A DNA stretch of 13,013 nt from JBFMAI01 sp964462635 (GTDB lineage: Bacteria; Planctomycetota; Phycisphaerae; UBA1845; Fen-1342): NCBI GenBank assembly GCA_964462635.1, contig CAYWYJ010000106.1, forward strand, positions 1 through 13,013, written 5' to 3'. Positions 11,936-13,013 of the stretch are shown here, one piece after another (position 1 is the stretch's first letter; each line of letters opens with the position of its first letter). The notes below the pieces were generated by a model that saw nothing but the letters and a program-made list of their open reading frames with translations, did not search any database and was not told the origin of the DNA. Position numbers and translations under genes: made by a program.

Positions 11936-12894
11936 GGCGTCGGGTCCTTCGGTTTGGGGCCGTCCCCCGGCGCCGCAGCGGCCGGGGCAAACTTGGCTCG
12001 AATCTTCGCCGCCATGTCCTCCAGGTTGGCGGGCAAGTCGCGGGCCAGCGGGTCCAGCGGCACCACCACGCCGCCGATCGCCTCGGCCACCGCCTCGGCG
12101 CTCTTCCGCGAGAACTGCGGCTGCACGAAGATGACGCGGATGCCGGCGGCCTTCGCCCGCTCAATCACGGTGGCCAGTTGCCGCGCCGTCGGCTCCTTGC
12201 CCTCGATCTCGACAGGCACTTGCTTCAACCCGAACTCGTCCAGGAAGTATCCGAACGCGGGGTGAAACACGAACACCTCCCGGCCTTTGAGGCCGGCGAG
12301 GGCGGCCTCCAGGCGGTCGTGCAGACGGTCCAGGTCTGCCTGAAACGCCGCCAGGTTCCGCCGGTAGGTCTCCGCGCCGGGCGGATCGAGGTCGGCCAGC
12401 GCGTCGCAGATGGTCTGCGCTTGGATCTTGACGAGTCGCGGCGACAGCCAAATGTGCGGATCGGGCGTGCCCTGCTGATCGTGGTGTCCGTGGTCGTACC
12501 CGTGGTCGCACTCGGCGGCGGCCTCGGCTCCCGTCATGGTCCGCAGCGGCACCCCGGCCCGCGTGTCCACGACGCGGAGCTTGGGGAAAGACGACCGCAG
12601 TCGCGGCAACAGACCGCGTTCAAACTCAACGCCGATCGTGAAGTACGCCCGCGCGCCGGCCAAGTCGGCCATCTGTTTCGGCGTCGGTTCATAGGCGTGC
12701 GGCGACTGCCCCGGGCCGACGAGCACAACCACCCGCACGCGGTCGCCGCCGACCCGTTCGACGAAATACGCCTGCGGCAGGATGCTGACGGCGACGGTCA
12801 GCTTCTCGGGCGGCGCGTCGGCGGGCTGGGCCGCGACGGTCCCCAGGATCCAGGCCCCGCACAGCAACACACTCCCAAACAGCCGGTACCACAT
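11932..12894 (-). CDS. znuA: Zinc/manganese ABC transporter, substrate-binding protein (ZnuA/TroA family)
   Basis: Exported metal-binding protein (320 residues) that captures Zn2+ or Mn2+ and delivers it to ZnuBC. The N-terminal hydrophobic stretch (residues 5-22, ending VAAQ) is a signal peptide. Candidate metal ligands are H66 in SPHAYEP, H147 in DPHIWLSP, H211 in FHPAFGYF and D281 in VPLDPLA, the His3-Asp arrangement of the family. A histidine-rich loop (CDHGYDHGHHD, 129-139) precedes H147; such loops favour zinc over manganese. The C-terminus (302-320) is a proline/alanine-rich tail. The ATG at 12894 has GGAG eight bases upstream. It is the first importer gene, 24 bases after the end of an upstream gene on the same strand, so the operon promoter probably lies beyond the right edge. 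Confidence 0.93.
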   Translation of the reverse strand: MWYRLFGSVLLCGAWILGTVAAQPADAPPEKLTVAVSILPQAYFVERVGGDRVRVVVLVGPGQSPHAYEPTPKQMADLAGARAYFTIGVEFERGLLPRLRSSFPKLRVVDTRAGVPLRTMTGAEAAAECDHGYDHGHHDQQGTPDPHIWLSPRLVKIQAQTICDALADLDPPGAETYRRNLAAFQADLDRLHDRLEAALAGLKGREVFVFHPAFGYFLDEFGLKQVPVEIEGKEPTARQLATVIERAKAAGIRVIFVQPQFSRKSAEAVAEAIGGVVVPLDPLARDLPANLEDMAAKIRAKFAPAAAAPGDGPKPKDPTP

Positions 12895-12918
12895 CGGTCG
12901 GTCTCCGTGTCGTCGTCC

Positions 12919-13013
12919 TCAGCGATATCCGTCCGCGGTGTCGGGCGCCGCGGGCGAAGTGGCCGGCGGTACCTGCTCGCAAACCAAGTGCACCTCGTGG
13001 CAGTCCGAGCATT
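12919..13013 (-). CDS. C-terminal end of an unidentified gene with a CxxC motif; possibly Fur/Zur-type regulator
   Basis: Only 31 codons are in the window, read on the minus strand to the TGA at 12919-12921. The visible residues begin CSDCHEVHLVCEQV and end in a loose tail (PPATSPAAPDTADGYR). The codons have mainly G or C in the third position, as in neighbouring genes. A CxxC near the C-terminus, and location 24 bases upstream of a zinc importer operon on the same strand, fit a ferric- or zinc-uptake regulator (Fur family), where a CxxC pair binds structural zinc. The fragment is too short to decide; another small zinc-binding protein is equally possible. Confidence 0.4.
   Translation of the reverse strand, partial: CSDCHEVHLVCEQVPPATSPAAPDTADGYR

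Overview
The window is high-GC bacterial DNA, most likely from a Planctomycetota bacterium of the Phycisphaerae type. Three features point that way: a DapL-type diaminopimelate aminotransferase (common in the Planctomycetes-Verrucomicrobia-Chlamydiae group), a secreted protein with dockerin-like 'RGDLNCDGFIDFGDIN' segments that I associate with Phycisphaerae, and intergenic DNA full of REP-like and other dispersed palindromes. The lineage is an inference from gene content; no rRNA gene is present.

Layout. (1) 1-1488, minus strand: dapL followed by folK, overlapping by 7 bases; folK runs off the left edge. (2) 1806-4711, plus strand: korA-korB, a two-gene 2-oxoacid:ferredoxin oxidoreductase with a GTGA overlap. 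(3) 4885-5220, minus: trxA, with a near-consensus sigma-70 promoter at 5259-5286. (4) 5221-5884: no gene; a cluster of GTAG-headed palindromes. (5) 5885-7261, plus: a secreted protein made of two repeats, each a fibronectin-III-like module plus a dockerin-like module. (6) 7262-7795: no gene; a REPIN-like pair of inverted REP hairpins and another dispersed motif. (7) 7796-10174, plus: a tight three-gene operon of ECF sigma factor, single-pass membrane protein and exported coiled-coil protein. (8) 10187-12894, minus: a zinc/manganese ABC importer in the order znuA-znuC-znuB, with a 140-base inverted repeat array lodged between znuC and znuB. (9) 12919-13013, minus: the last codons of an upstream gene with a CxxC motif, possibly a Fur/Zur-type regulator.

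How the parts work. Most genes are housekeeping: lysine/peptidoglycan precursor synthesis, folate synthesis, ferredoxin-linked central carbon metabolism, thiol redox control and metal uptake. The least understood coding part is the sigma/membrane/coiled-coil operon, which looks like an envelope-signalling unit without a recognisable zinc anti-sigma domain. The strongest non-coding signal is a REP-like family: the ten-base string GTAGCGCCGG occurs three times (5369, 5620, 7434), each time heading a hairpin. A near-identical inverted copy pairs with the third to make a REPIN whose differences are compensatory. No transposase gene for these elements is in the window.
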